Assembly: GCF_013410345.1 (NCBI RefSeq)
Contig: NZ_JACCFJ010000001.1
Coordinates: 2,021,001-2,085,000 of the forward strand
DNA: 64,000 nucleotides
Source: Saccharopolyspora hordei
Lineage (GTDB): Bacteria > Actinomycetota > Actinomycetes > Mycobacteriales > Pseudonocardiaceae
Reading direction: 5' to 3'
Shown here one piece after another: positions 46,294 through 55,690 of this stretch; positions within the stretch are counted from its first letter, which is position 1, and every line of letters begins with the position of its first letter. The notes below the pieces were generated by a model. It was given only the letters and a program-made list of their open reading frames with translations. It did no database searches and had not been told where the DNA came from. A program made the position numbers and the translations under genes.

Positions 46294-47865
46294 TCAGTGC
46301 CAGGTGGCGCGGAGGGCTTCCTGGAGGACCTGCGGCTGCTCGGGTCGCTTGGCCATGGTGCTCACGCCCTCCGGGGTCGGCTGGGGGAGGGGTTCGCACG
46401 TGGTGTCCGGACCACGCCCCGGCTTGCGCTCGGGCAGCGCGCCGGTGAGCAGGTAGTCCGCGATCTGGTCGTCCAGGCAGGCGTTGCCGCTCAGCGAACC
46501 CGAGTGGGTCGTGCCGCCCGGGAGGCTGATCAGGCTCGCGCCGGGGAAGCGGTCACGGGCTTCCAGGGCGCCGGCGAACGGGGTGGCCGCGTCGAGCTCC
46601 TCGCTGATCAGCAGCGCGCTCTCGACTCCGCTGCCGTCGACCTCGACCGGCTTGCCCGGCTTCGCCGGCCAGTACAGGCACGGGGCGTTGTACCAGGCGT
46701 TGGCCCAGGTCTCGAACGGCGCCTCGCGGTGGGTCTCCCAGTTGTCCCGGCGCCAGGTCGGCCAGCTCTGCGGCCACTGGACGTCGGTGCACTGCACCGC
46801 CAGGTAGACGGCGAAGCCGTTGTCGTCGCCCGGGGTGTTGGACGCGTCGTAGAGCTCCTTCAGCGTCTGCCAGTCGCCGTTGTGCACCCAGTTGGCGAAC
46901 GCCTTGGCCGTGCTGTCCCACACCGCCTGCGAGTAGCCGGCGGTGAGGAACAGGTCCGTCCACTCGTCGGGGCCGATGACCCCGCCCGCCGGTTGCCGGT
47001 CGAGCTCGGCCTGCTGGTCGTAGAACAGCTTCTCGACGGCCTCGCCGGTGGTGCCCAGGTGGTAGGTGTCGTCGTGCTCGGCGACCCAGTCGAAGAAGAT
47101 GCCGATGTTGCGGTCGAAGGCCACGTCCTGGTTCAGGTTGACCTGGTACCAGACGTCTTCGGCGTTGACCACGCCGTCCATCACCACCCGGCGCAGCCGC
47201 TCCGGGTGCAGGGTGCCGTAGACCTGGCCGAGGTAGGTGCCGTAGGAGAAGCCGTAGTAGTTGATCTGCTCGGCGCCCAGCGCCTCGCGGATGCTGTCCA
47301 TGTCCTCGACGACATCGGTGGTCTTGATGTGGTCGAGCAGCTCGCCGTTGGTGCCGCAGGCACGCGCGTAGCCCTCGGACCGGTCGAGCCAGGTCTGCTC
47401 GAGCTCCGGCGTGTCGGGCACGTAGTGCGGGCGGTCGTAGGAGAAGTAGTCCGGGTCGCAGGAGAGCGCGGGCTCGCTGGCCCCGACACCCCGCGGGTCG
47501 AAGCCGATCCAGTCGTAGGCCGCCCCGGCGCCCTTCGGGACGTACGCGCCGAGCGTGGACAGGGCCAGCCCCGACCCGCCCGGCCCGCCCGGGTTGACCA
47601 GCATGACGCCCTGGTACTCGTCCTCGGGCACGGTGTGCTTGACCCGGGACACCGCGAGCGAGATCTGCTCACCGTCCGGGTCGGAGTGGTCCAGCGGGAC
47701 CTGCACCGTCCCGCACTCCGCCCCGGCCTTCTGCAGGTTCTCGTCGGAGCACGGACCCCACTCGATCGGTGGCGGCTCGAAACCCGGTGCCGCCGCGTTC
47801 GCGGCCACCGGCGCCATGCTCGTGAGGAGCCCGACCGCCATCGCAGCGGTGACGACTTTGCGCAC
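46294..47865 (-). CDS. Secreted S33-family alpha/beta-hydrolase peptidase
   Basis: 523 residues resembling the tripeptidyl aminopeptidase/SlpD group of actinobacteria. A signal peptide (MRKVVTAAMAVGLLTSMAPVA, cleavage ANA/AP) exports it. The hydrolase fold shows VNPGGPGGSGL, DPRGVGASE, the nucleophile elbow YYGFSYGTYLG (Ser about 208), and the C-terminal TAP-like lid with TTHSGSLSGNACLDD, where the His is catalytic. GTG 47865 has GGGGGC upstream. Probable role is extracellular peptide processing. Confidence 0.9.
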   Translation of the reverse strand: MRKVVTAAMAVGLLTSMAPVAANAAAPGFEPPPIEWGPCSDENLQKAGAECGTVQVPLDHSDPDGEQISLAVSRVKHTVPEDEYQGVMLVNPGGPGGSGLALSTLGAYVPKGAGAAYDWIGFDPRGVGASEPALSCDPDYFSYDRPHYVPDTPELEQTWLDRSEGYARACGTNGELLDHIKTTDVVEDMDSIREALGAEQINYYGFSYGTYLGQVYGTLHPERLRRVVMDGVVNAEDVWYQVNLNQDVAFDRNIGIFFDWVAEHDDTYHLGTTGEAVEKLFYDQQAELDRQPAGGVIGPDEWTDLFLTAGYSQAVWDSTAKAFANWVHNGDWQTLKELYDASNTPGDDNGFAVYLAVQCTDVQWPQSWPTWRRDNWETHREAPFETWANAWYNAPCLYWPAKPGKPVEVDGSGVESALLISEELDAATPFAGALEARDRFPGASLISLPGGTTHSGSLSGNACLDDQIADYLLTGALPERKPGRGPDTTCEPLPQPTPEGVSTMAKRPEQPQVLQEALRATWH

Positions 47866-48321
47866 GTTTGCCCCCGTCCGTCCGGTGTGTCCACCCTCTT
47901 GCGGTGAGCACTGTGGACAGTAAACGCGATGGGACGGGCCTGAGCCTCGTGATTGGCGAGAAATGGTCTGGGCGGGCGACTTCCGCTCGGCCACTCGGCG
48001 TCACCCGACTGCGGAGCGGATGGCTCGACCGCGCTCCGGTCCCATGGCCCCGGCGGTCGGTTCTGGTCCGGCGGTGACCCCGCGCTCACCCCGCGGGAGC
48101 AGCATCACCTGCCGGTCGGGGGACGCGAGCCGGTGACGGCGACTGCTGGTGGTCGCGTGGCCGCACGTTCACAAGCCACGTGAGACCGGGGTCGACCAGC
48201 GGGATCACCGGGGTGGAGCGCTCGCGTCCTCGCGGGCTGATCTGATCAACCGTTCAGCAGAAGCGGTTCCAGGGCGATCTTCCCTAGCGTGGTCTCGCGG
48301 GGTCGTCGTTTTGGGGGTGGC
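47866..48321. other. Gene-free divergent region
   Basis: 456 nt between divergent S33 peptidase and Beta-family gene. TAGCGT at 48285-48290 is a plausible -10 for the latter. No gene recognised. Confidence 0.4.
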
Positions 48322-49395
48322 ATGAGTTCTTCTCCGATGGTCGCGGTGCGGGGCAAGACCGGCGAGCTGACGGCGTTGTGCCAGGTGTCGCGGGAGGAGG
48401 CCCAAGCGGTTCGCATCTGCGTGGACCTCCACAGCGGAGGGTCGAAAGTGCTGGAGACCCTGATCGCGGCTGTCGAGCACCTCCACCACTACGGGCAGAA
48501 GCCGTTGCTGGACGTGACCCGGCTCCCCGGTACCGATCGACTCCGCAACATGCCCGGAGGCCCGCTCGACCCGGTGGTGGAGGTCATGACGAGTCCGACC
48601 GTGTTCGACCCGGACCCGGAGTTGCCGTTCACGCCGGTCGTGCCATTGGGCCTGGACGATGGTGAGCTGCGCAGGTACGCTTTGCTGCGCGAATCGCACG
48701 ACGTCACGTTCGGCGTCCGGGTGGCCGCCGACTGCCCGGTGGATGAGGCGGTCCGAGAACTCATCAGCGTGCTGGCCCGCCTCAACGTCGATGCGTCGGA
48801 AGTCGAGTTGCTGGTCGATGTGGGCTACGTGCCCCGGCGCGAGGTGGCGTGGGAGGTCTACGAGCCGTTGGTCGCTGAGCTCGGGCAGCGCTTCAGCTTC
48901 ATGTCGATCACAGTGCTCGGCGGGTCCATCCCACCTCAGCGCACTGGGATCCGTGCAGGTGTGCGCACGCGCCGCGAACTCCAGCTGTGGGAGCGGCTGC
49001 AGGCGGTCACGCCCACCCTCCGCTACGGGGACTACGGCGTCGTGAGTCCCGGTCGACCTGCGGACAGGAAGCAGGGTGGTGGGATCAAGCCCAATCCCTA
49101 CCTCTTCTACACCGGTCGAGGGTGCACCCGGTACGCGTGGCGTGAGTTGGAACGAGGAGCGAACAGGCAACCGGTCGCGGACGAAGACCTCGGCGCCCGC
49201 TTCCGGGAGGTGGCGCAGGAACTGGTCGACTCGCCGGAGTACGCGCAGCGCGCGGCAGACTCGTGGGGCGATCGGCAGCTGTGGCACTGCGCGCGCGGGA
49301 AGTGGGTGGCGGAGGAACCGCAGGAGTGGATCGCCTACGGCACGTCGCACCACATCGCGCACCTGGCGACCGGGGTCGACTTCGACCGCTCGTGA
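48322..49395 (+). CDS. Beta-family protein (phage P4 Beta-like)
   Basis: 357 residues. The pattern RGKTGELTALCQVS at the N-terminus, TPTLRYGDYGVVSPGRP (about 235-250), PNPYLFYTGRGCTRYAWRELERG and AYGTSHHIAHLATGVDF at the end fit the Beta protein family (PF14350 from memory), named after the P4 satellite-phage Beta protein of the Gop-Beta-cII locus and common in defence regions. ATG 48322 is preceded by TTGGGGGTGG and a TAGCGT -10. No Gop or cII homologue is adjacent. The stop abuts the convergent acyltransferase stop with no gap. Function in chromosomes is unknown. Confidence 0.7.
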   Translation: MSSSPMVAVRGKTGELTALCQVSREEAQAVRICVDLHSGGSKVLETLIAAVEHLHHYGQKPLLDVTRLPGTDRLRNMPGGPLDPVVEVMTSPTVFDPDPELPFTPVVPLGLDDGELRRYALLRESHDVTFGVRVAADCPVDEAVRELISVLARLNVDASEVELLVDVGYVPRREVAWEVYEPLVAELGQRFSFMSITVLGGSIPPQRTGIRAGVRTRRELQLWERLQAVTPTLRYGDYGVVSPGRPADRKQGGGIKPNPYLFYTGRGCTRYAWRELERGANRQPVADEDLGARFREVAQELVDSPEYAQRAADSWGDRQLWHCARGKWVAEEPQEWIAYGTSHHIAHLATGVDFDRS

Positions 49396-50232
49396 TCAAG
49401 GGCGCCAGGGGCTGGGCTTGTCCGTGACCGGGCGGGTGGGGTCGAGGTGGTGCGGGGTGCCGAGTTCGCCCTCGCGCAGCGGGACCAGGCCGTCGGTGAT
49501 CGCCCGCATGATGCGGTCGCGGGCCCGGGTCGCGTCGCCGACCCGGTCGAGGGAGAGGTCGCTGAGGTCCACCGGCGTGCCGAAGCGCACCCGCAGCCTC
49601 GGGCGGCGGCGCACCGCGCGCAGCCACGAGGAGAACAGCACCCACAGGTCGCGGGCGCTCTCCACGCGGACCATGCCGTAGCACATCGCCTCGTGGGCAC
49701 CCCACTGGCTGATCGGCACCACGGTGGCGCCGGAGGCCAGTGCCATCCGGGCCGCGCCGGTCTTGCCGCGCTCCGGCCACATGTCCGGTTCGAGGGTGAT
49801 GCGGCCCTCCGGGTACACCAGGACCGGCCGGTGGTCGCTGGTCAGGGCCGTGACGACCCGGCCCATGGCCTCGCCCGCCGTGCTCTTGCCGCGGTCGGCG
49901 CGGATGTGGCGGCAGCGGCGCAGCACCCCGCCCAGCACCGGGGTGTCGAACAGGCCGCCCGTGGCCAGGAAGCGGGGCGCCAGCCGGCGCGTGCGGCAGG
50001 CCGCGATCAGCACCAGGGCGTCGAGGTTGCCGATGTGGTTGGCGGCCAGCAGCAGCGGCTTGCCGCGCAGCTCGTCCGGCACGTCACCCTCGACCTCCAG
50101 CCGGCCGGTGGCGCCGATGATCGCGCGGTCCACGCGCATGAGCACGCGCCACAGCAGCGGCGCGTCGCGGAACAGAGTCTCGCGGTCCGTTCGGCGTGTC
50201 GGCTCGTGCGGTCCGGTCGGGAGGGCAACCAT
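49396..50232 (-). CDS. PlsC-family 1-acylglycerol-3-phosphate acyltransferase-like protein
   Basis: 278 residues of the LPLAT superfamily. The catalytic block appears as AANHIGNLDALVL (NHxxxxD form, about residue 65), the glycerophosphate-binding YPEGRITLE (about 135), and VVPISQWGAHE downstream. It probably acylates a lysophospholipid or similar acceptor at the membrane. ATG 50232 is divergent from ftsK with a 120-nt shared promoter region. The C-terminal 40 residues are polar and variable. Confidence 0.88.
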   Translation of the reverse strand: MVALPTGPHEPTRRTDRETLFRDAPLLWRVLMRVDRAIIGATGRLEVEGDVPDELRGKPLLLAANHIGNLDALVLIAACRTRRLAPRFLATGGLFDTPVLGGVLRRCRHIRADRGKSTAGEAMGRVVTALTSDHRPVLVYPEGRITLEPDMWPERGKTGAARMALASGATVVPISQWGAHEAMCYGMVRVESARDLWVLFSSWLRAVRRRPRLRVRFGTPVDLSDLSLDRVGDATRARDRIMRAITDGLVPLREGELGTPHHLDPTRPVTDKPSPWRP

Positions 50233-50339
50233 GATGGTCGAATATCTCACGCCCGGTACCCCGAACGGGGGCGGAACGCCCGAGAAAGCGTCCGAGCCGC
50301 GACCCCAGTGGCTGTTGTGACGGGAGAGGCGGGTGCGGA

Positions 50340-50345
50340 TACCGT
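50340..50345 (+). promoter_or_regulatory. -10 hexamer, leaderless ftsK promoter
   Basis: TACCGT lies 7 nt before ATG 50353, with no SD. It supports ATG 50353 rather than GTG 50344, which overlaps the hexamer. Confidence 0.5.
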
Positions 50346-50352
50346 GTGGGGC

Positions 50353-52845
50353 ATGGCGAGCCGGACATCGAACGGGGGGCGTGGGTCGGCGCGCAGCAAG
50401 AGCGCCACGAAGAGCAACGGCTCCGCGTCGCGCAGTGGTGGTTCCCGGAGCGGGTCCCGCTCGAGCTCGCGCAGCGGCGGCGGGAGCACTGCCAAGCGCG
50501 GCTCGACGCACGCCCCGCGGCGGCAACCGGCCAAGCGGCGCACCGGGTCGCGCGGCGGCGGGCTCGCCCGCGGTGTCGGCAGCGTGGTGCGCGCGATGGG
50601 CAAGACGCGGGAGCTCGACCCCGCGCACCGGCGGGACGGGCTCGCGCTGGTCTTCCTGGCCTTCGCCGTGATCGCGGCGGCGGGCATCTGGTGGGGGGCC
50701 GGTGGCCCGGTGGGCCACGGGCTCGACGTGGCGCTGCGCTCGGTCATCGGCAGCGCCGCGTGGGTCCTGCCGATCGTGCTGCTGGTCGCCGCGGTGGTGC
50801 TGATGCGCACCGAGAGCACCGCCGAGGCCCGCCCGCGGGTGGTGATCGGCACGATGCTGCTGATCTTCACCACGCTCGGCGTCCTGCACATCGTGCACGG
50901 CGCACCGCTGGAGCCGGAGCAGTGGCCGAACGCCGGTGGTGCGCTCGGTTTCGTCGCCGGTGGGCCGCTCGAGTACGGCCTCACCGGGTGGGTCGCCCTC
51001 CCGGTGCTGGTGCTGGTCGGCCTGTTCGGGCTGCTGGTGCTCACCGGCACGTCGGTGCGCGACATCGGGGAGTGGCTGCGCGGCGTCGGCTACGAGGAGG
51101 ACGTGGCCGAGGAGCTGGCGAAGACCCGGTCGACGAGGTCCCGGTCGAAGGCGGAGCCGAGCGAGGAGGGGGAGACCGAGGTCAAGCTGCGCCGCCCGTC
51201 GCGCCGCCGCCAGGCGGCGATGGCCGACCCGCAGCTGTCCCTCGACGACGTGCCTGAGGAACCGGCGCCCGCCAAGCCCGCGGCCGCGGTCCCGGCGAAG
51301 GCGCCCGCCCCGGAGAAGCCGAAGAAGAACGACCGGCCGCAGATCAGCCGCAGCGTCGAGGGCGACTACCAGCTGCCGCCGCTGGACGTGCTCACCGACG
51401 GGGAACCGCCGAAGAGCCGCAGCCGGGCCAACGACGCGATGATCGAGGCGATCACCGCGGTGCTGGAGCAGTTCAACATCGACGCCCAGGTCACCGGTTT
51501 CACCCGCGGGCCGACGGTCACCCGCTACGAGGTCGAGCTCGGGCCCGGCGTGAAGGTCGAGAAGATCACCGCGCTGACCAAGAACATCGCCTACGCCGCG
51601 GCCACCGACAACGTGCGGCTGCTGGCGCCCATCCCCGGCAAGTCCGCGGTGGGCATCGAGGTGCCCAACACCGACCGGGAGATGGTGCGGCTCGGCGACG
51701 TGCTGCGCTCCGAGGAGGCGGCCAAGGACAGCCACCCGCTGGTGATGGGCCTGGGCAAGGACATCGAAGGCCACATGGTCACCGCGAACCTGGCCAAGAT
51801 GCCGCACCTGCTGGTGGCCGGCTCCACCGGCTCCGGCAAGTCCAGCTTCGTCAACTCCATGCTGGTGTCGCTGCTGGCGCGGGCGACGCCGCAAGAGGTC
51901 AGGATGATCCTGATCGACCCGAAGATGGTGGAGCTGACGCCCTACGAGGGCATCCCGCACCTGATCACGCCCATCATCACCCAGCCGAAGAAGGCCGCCG
52001 CCGCGCTGGCCTGGCTGGTGGAGGAGATGGAGCAGCGCTACCAGGACATGCAGGCCAACCGGGTGCGGCACATCGACGACTTCAACCGGAAGGTCAAGTC
52101 CGGCGAGATCACCACCCCGCCCGGCAGCGAGCGGGAGTACCGCCCCTACCCGTACATCCTGGCCATCGTCGACGAGCTGGCCGACCTGATGATGACCGCG
52201 CCGCGCGACGTCGAGGACGCCATCGTGCGCATCACGCAGAAGGCGCGCGCCGCCGGCATCCACCTGGTGCTGGCCACCCAGCGGCCGTCGGTGGACGTGG
52301 TGACCGGCCTGATCAAGACCAACGTGCCGTCCCGGCTGGCCTTCGCCACCTCGTCGCTGACCGACTCGCGGGTCATCCTCGACCAGCCCGGTGCGGAGAA
52401 GCTGATCGGCATGGGCGACGCGCTGTACCTGCCGATGGGGGCCTCGCGGCCGACCCGGGTGCAGGGCTCGTTCGTCTCCGACGAGGAGATCCAGCGCATC
52501 GTCGCGTTCACCAAGGAACAGGCCGAACCGGAGTACACCGACGGCGTCACCGCGGCCAAGGCCGGTGAGAAGAAGGAGATCGACTCCGACATCGGTGACG
52601 ACCTGGACCTGGTGCTGCAGGCCGCCGAACTCGTGGTGACCAGCCAGTTCGGCTCCACCTCGATGCTGCAGCGCAAGCTGCGGGTCGGGTTCGCCAAGGC
52701 CGGTCGGTTGATGGACCTGCTCGAATCCCGCGGTGTGGTCGGGCCGTCGGAGGGCTCGAAGGCGCGCGAGGTGCTGGTCAAGCCCGACGAGCTGGAGAAC
52801 GCGCTGTACTCGATCCGCGGTGGCCCGCCCCCGGACGACGAGTGA
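50353..52845 (+). CDS. ftsK: DNA translocase FtsK
   Basis: Hexameric septal DNA pump that coordinates chromosome segregation with division. 830 residues: a basic Ser/Gly/Arg-rich start, four transmembrane helices (about 95-230), an acidic/Pro-Ala linker (250-340), and the RecA-like motor with Walker A AGSTGSGKSS (about 490), Walker B ILAIVDELADLM (about 602), and the C-terminal gamma winged-helix domain VTSQFGSTSMLQRKLRVGFAKA (about 765-790) that reads polar DNA sequences. A longer upstream open frame back to 49447 is antisense to the acyltransferase and not used. Confidence 0.96.
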   Translation: MASRTSNGGRGSARSKSATKSNGSASRSGGSRSGSRSSSRSGGGSTAKRGSTHAPRRQPAKRRTGSRGGGLARGVGSVVRAMGKTRELDPAHRRDGLALVFLAFAVIAAAGIWWGAGGPVGHGLDVALRSVIGSAAWVLPIVLLVAAVVLMRTESTAEARPRVVIGTMLLIFTTLGVLHIVHGAPLEPEQWPNAGGALGFVAGGPLEYGLTGWVALPVLVLVGLFGLLVLTGTSVRDIGEWLRGVGYEEDVAEELAKTRSTRSRSKAEPSEEGETEVKLRRPSRRRQAAMADPQLSLDDVPEEPAPAKPAAAVPAKAPAPEKPKKNDRPQISRSVEGDYQLPPLDVLTDGEPPKSRSRANDAMIEAITAVLEQFNIDAQVTGFTRGPTVTRYEVELGPGVKVEKITALTKNIAYAAATDNVRLLAPIPGKSAVGIEVPNTDREMVRLGDVLRSEEAAKDSHPLVMGLGKDIEGHMVTANLAKMPHLLVAGSTGSGKSSFVNSMLVSLLARATPQEVRMILIDPKMVELTPYEGIPHLITPIITQPKKAAAALAWLVEEMEQRYQDMQANRVRHIDDFNRKVKSGEITTPPGSEREYRPYPYILAIVDELADLMMTAPRDVEDAIVRITQKARAAGIHLVLATQRPSVDVVTGLIKTNVPSRLAFATSSLTDSRVILDQPGAEKLIGMGDALYLPMGASRPTRVQGSFVSDEEIQRIVAFTKEQAEPEYTDGVTAAKAGEKKEIDSDIGDDLDLVLQAAELVVTSQFGSTSMLQRKLRVGFAKAGRLMDLLESRGVVGPSEGSKAREVLVKPDELENALYSIRGGPPPDDE

Positions 52846-52848
52846 AAC

Positions 52849-52884
52849 CGTGAGCGGCGGTGGTTCCGGCCACCGCCGCTCACG
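52849..52884 (+). terminator. Terminator after ftsK
   Basis: Perfect 15-bp stem CGTGAGCGGCGGTGG / CCACCGCCGCTCACG with a 6-nt loop, 3 nt after the ftsK stop and followed by TTCTTCAC. Strong intrinsic terminator candidate. Downstream, GATTCGCA / TGCGAATC (52918-52943) is another small inverted repeat. Confidence 0.8.
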
Positions 52885-53052
52885 TTCTTCACACCTTTTC
52901 CGCGCTCTTCACAGTCGATTCGCATTGCTCCGTTTGCGAATCGGAAATTGCGCTGAACGGAATGCTGGAACCGGTCGAAATCCAGGATCGCTGAGATAGT
53001 CTCCGGCGCGCTGACGGTCTTTGTCCGCCTGCGAAAGTCGTGAGGTCCACGC

Positions 53053-54309
53053 ATGCTCCTCCGGAAGTTGCGCGCTGCCTTCCTGGTCCCGTTGTCGGTG
53101 CTGTCGCTGGTCGGTTCCCAGCACGTCGCCACCGGGGACGCCGTTCCGTCTGATGTGGACAGAGGGGAGCTGTTGCGGGTCGGGGGCAGCAGCTACCCCC
53201 GGCTGGTGCGCCTGCAGCACTCCGGCGAGGCCAACGGCCGGGTCCTGGTCAGCATGACCACCTACGCCGACCAGACCGGGTTCGCGGTCGTGTACGAGAG
53301 CCGGGACGACGGCGCCACCTTCCAGCCCCTGGCCGAGATCCGCGACCCGGAGGGCGCGAACGAGAAGGGCATGTGCTGCTCGACGCTGTACGAGCTGCCG
53401 CAGCGGGTCGGCGACATGCCCGCCGGGACGCTGCTGTGGGCGGGGACCGCCGGGGTCGGTGACGACGCGGAGGTGCGGCGCAGCAGCATCCGGCTGTGGC
53501 GCAGCAACGACCACGGCCGCACCTGGGAGTTCCTGTCCACCATCGTGCGGGCGCCGCAGGGCCCGGGCGTCTGGGAACCCGAGTTCACCGTCTCCGAGCA
53601 GGGCGACCTGGTGGTGTTCTACTCCGACGACGGCGACCCGGAGCACGACCAGAAGCTGGTGCAGGTGCGGTCCCGCGACGGCCGGACCTGGACGGACCTG
53701 CGGGACACCGTCAAGAACGACGAGTTCACCGTCCGGCCCGGGATGGCGGGCGTGCGCACGCTCCCGGACGGCACCTACGTGATGGTCTACGAGGTCTGCA
53801 ACTACGACCCGGTGCACATCTGCACGATCTGGATGCGCACGTCGCAGGACGGCTGGGACTTCGGCGACCCCTACGACCTGGGCACCGAGATCCTGTCCGA
53901 GACCGGTGGGCAACCCCTGGGCACGCCGACCATCGCCTGGGCGCCGGGACCGGGCCCGAACGGGCGGCTGCTGCTGGCCTACCAGATGCTGGCCAACGAC
54001 AACGGCGGGTGGGCGCCGGGCAACGGGCGCACGCTGATGGTCAACGACGACCCGTCCGACCTGGCGCACGGCTGGCGGGAGATCCCGGCACCGGTGCAGA
54101 TCAGCTACAACCAGGGCAGCGTGTGCCGGAACTTCAGCCCGACGCTGCTGCCGACCCGCGACGGGAAGTCGGTCATCCACGTGACCACGGACTTCGAGAA
54201 GTACATCGGCGGCCCTTGCGAGGCCTACCACGCCACGGGCCCGATCGACGGCGCGGGCACGTCCGCGCCGCCGGAGGTCCACCCGGTGGACCCGCGCCCC
54301 GGACGCTGA
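53053..54309 (+). CDS. Secreted sialidase-like Asp-box (BNR) protein
   Basis: 418 residues with an N-terminal signal (MLLRKLRAAFLVPLSVLSLVG). Asp-box motifs of the SxDxGxTW type mark a six-bladed propeller: ESRDDGATF, RSNDHGRTW, RSRDGRTW. The active-site-like YPRLVRL near residue 55 and GVWEPEF resemble exo-sialidase/BNR glycosidases. Four or more cysteines (MCCSTL, VCNYDP, HICTIW) could form disulfides. GAGGTC precedes ATG 53053. It is probably an extracellular glycoside hydrolase, but the substrate is unknown. Confidence 0.75.
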   Translation: MLLRKLRAAFLVPLSVLSLVGSQHVATGDAVPSDVDRGELLRVGGSSYPRLVRLQHSGEANGRVLVSMTTYADQTGFAVVYESRDDGATFQPLAEIRDPEGANEKGMCCSTLYELPQRVGDMPAGTLLWAGTAGVGDDAEVRRSSIRLWRSNDHGRTWEFLSTIVRAPQGPGVWEPEFTVSEQGDLVVFYSDDGDPEHDQKLVQVRSRDGRTWTDLRDTVKNDEFTVRPGMAGVRTLPDGTYVMVYEVCNYDPVHICTIWMRTSQDGWDFGDPYDLGTEILSETGGQPLGTPTIAWAPGPGPNGRLLLAYQMLANDNGGWAPGNGRTLMVNDDPSDLAHGWREIPAPVQISYNQGSVCRNFSPTLLPTRDGKSVIHVTTDFEKYIGGPCEAYHATGPIDGAGTSAPPEVHPVDPRPGR

Positions 54310-54312
54310 GGA

Positions 54313-54346
54313 CGGGCCCCTGCCGCCGGCCGGTGGCAGGGGCCCG
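54313..54346. terminator. Bidirectional terminator
   Basis: Perfect 12-bp stem CGGGCCCCTGCC / GGCAGGGGCCCG, 10-nt loop, filling most of the 42-nt gap between the convergent Asp-box gene and lldD. Confidence 0.75.
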
Positions 54347-54351
54347 CCCGG

Positions 54352-55566
54352 TCAGCGGCGCAGCGTCGCGTGCGTGCGGTCCAGCTCGGAGACGGCGCGG
54401 ACGCCGAGCAGCTGGAGGGTGCGCACCACCTCGCTGCGCAGGATGTCCACCGCCCGCTGCACGCCGCGTTCGCCGCCGGCCATCAGGCCGTACAGGTAGG
54501 CGCGGCCGACCAGGCAGGAGTCGGCGCCCAGGGCGATGGCCGCGACGACGTCCGCACCGCTGGTGATGCCGGTGTCCAGCAGGACCTCGGCCCGGTCGCC
54601 GACCGCTTCGCGCACCGCCGGGAGCAGCTCGAGCATGGTGGGCGCCCGGTCCAGCTGGCGGCCACCGTGGTTGGACAGGACCACGCCGTCGGCGCCCAGC
54701 TCGACCACGCGGCGGGCGTCGTCCGGGTTCTGGATGCCCTTGACCACCAGCGGCCCCTGCCAGAGCTCGCGCAACCACTCCAGGTCGGCGTAGTTCAGCG
54801 ACGGGTCGAACATCGTGTTGATCAGGTCGTGCGCGGTGCTGGACCAGTGGTGGAAGGACGCGAACGTCAGCGGCTCGGTGGTGAGCAGGTTGAACCACCA
54901 CGACGGGTGCATCGCGCCGTCGAGGACGGTCCGCAGCGTCAGCTCCGGCGGGATGGTCAGGCCGTTGCGGGCGTCGCGCAGCCGCGCGCCGCCGACGGGC
55001 GTGTCCACCGTGAGGACCAGCGCCTCGTAGCCCGCGTCCTGCGCGCGCTGCACCAGCGACCGGCTGGCCTCGCGGTCCTTCCACAGGTAGAGCTGGAACC
55101 ACTTGCGGGCGCCCGGCGCTTCGGCGGCCAGGTCCTCGATCGACGTGGTGCCCATCGTGGACAGTGCGTAGGGGATGCCGGCGCGCTCGGCGACGCGGGC
55201 CACCGCCGCTTCGCCCGCGGTGTGCATCATGCGCGTGAAACCGGTGGGGGCGAAGGAGAACGGCAGGGCCGACGGCCTGCCGAGCACCGTGGTGGTGGTG
55301 TCCACGGTGGACACGTCGCGCAGCACGGAGGGGTGGAACTCGACGTTCCGGAACGCCTGGCGAGCGCGGCGCAGGCTGATCTCCGCCTCGGCGGCGCCGT
55401 CGGTGTAGTCGAACACGGCGCGGGGCGTGCGCCGGCGGGCGATGGCCCGCAGGTCGGCGATGGAGTGCGCGGCGGACAGCCGGCGCTCGGTGGGGTTGAA
55501 CTGTGGTGGCTTGACCCGCAGGAGCGGACGCAGTTCGGACCAGCGCGGAAGTTGCCGCTTGACCAT
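54352..55566 (-). CDS. lldD: FMN-dependent L-lactate dehydrogenase / alpha-hydroxy-acid oxidase
   Basis: 404 residues closely resembling mycobacterial LldD2, which oxidises L-lactate to pyruvate at the membrane. The family signature is [57 protein letters not shown], and the active-site [13 protein letters not shown] (catalytic His about 295) with [23 protein letters not shown] precedes ATG 55566. Single-gene unit, with terminators at both sides. Confidence 0.92.
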   Translation of the reverse strand: MVKRQLPRWSELRPLLRVKPPQFNPTERRLSAAHSIADLRAIARRRTPRAVFDYTDGAAEAEISLRRARQAFRNVEFHPSVLRDVSTVDTTTTVLGRPSALPFSFAPTGFTRMMHTAGEAAVARVAERAGIPYALSTMGTTSIEDLAAEAPGARKWFQLYLWKDREASRSLVQRAQDAGYEALVLTVDTPVGGARLRDARNGLTIPPELTLRTVLDGAMHPSWWFNLLTTEPLTFASFHHWSSTAHDLINTMFDPSLNYADLEWLRELWQGPLVVKGIQNPDDARRVVELGADGVVLSNHGGRQLDRAPTMLELLPAVREAVGDRAEVLLDTGITSGADVVAAIALGADSCLVGRAYLYGLMAGGERGVQRAVDILRSEVVRTLQLLGVRAVSELDRTHATLRR

Positions 55567-55610
55567 TCGAGCTCCCTTCGTCGCCCGGCGACACTACTCC
55601 CGCGCACGAG

Positions 55611-55638
55611 CCCCCGGCCTCGACGCGCAGGCCGGGGG
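55611..55638 (-). terminator. Terminator after the phospholipase gene
   Basis: CCCCCGGCCT / AGGCCGGGGG, 10-bp perfect stem, 8-nt loop, between the phospholipase stop and lldD on the minus strand. Confidence 0.65.
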
Positions 55639-55690
55639 AGCGGACCTCGGGACCGCGGGGCGCGCCCGGGCCGGGCACGCCCCGGGACCG

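Noticed and set aside
49447..50352. In-frame upstream extension of FtsK giving about 1130 residues
   Set aside because: The extension is antisense to a well-defined acyltransferase gene, and ATG 50353 has a -10 hexamer at leaderless spacing plus the normal FtsK start.
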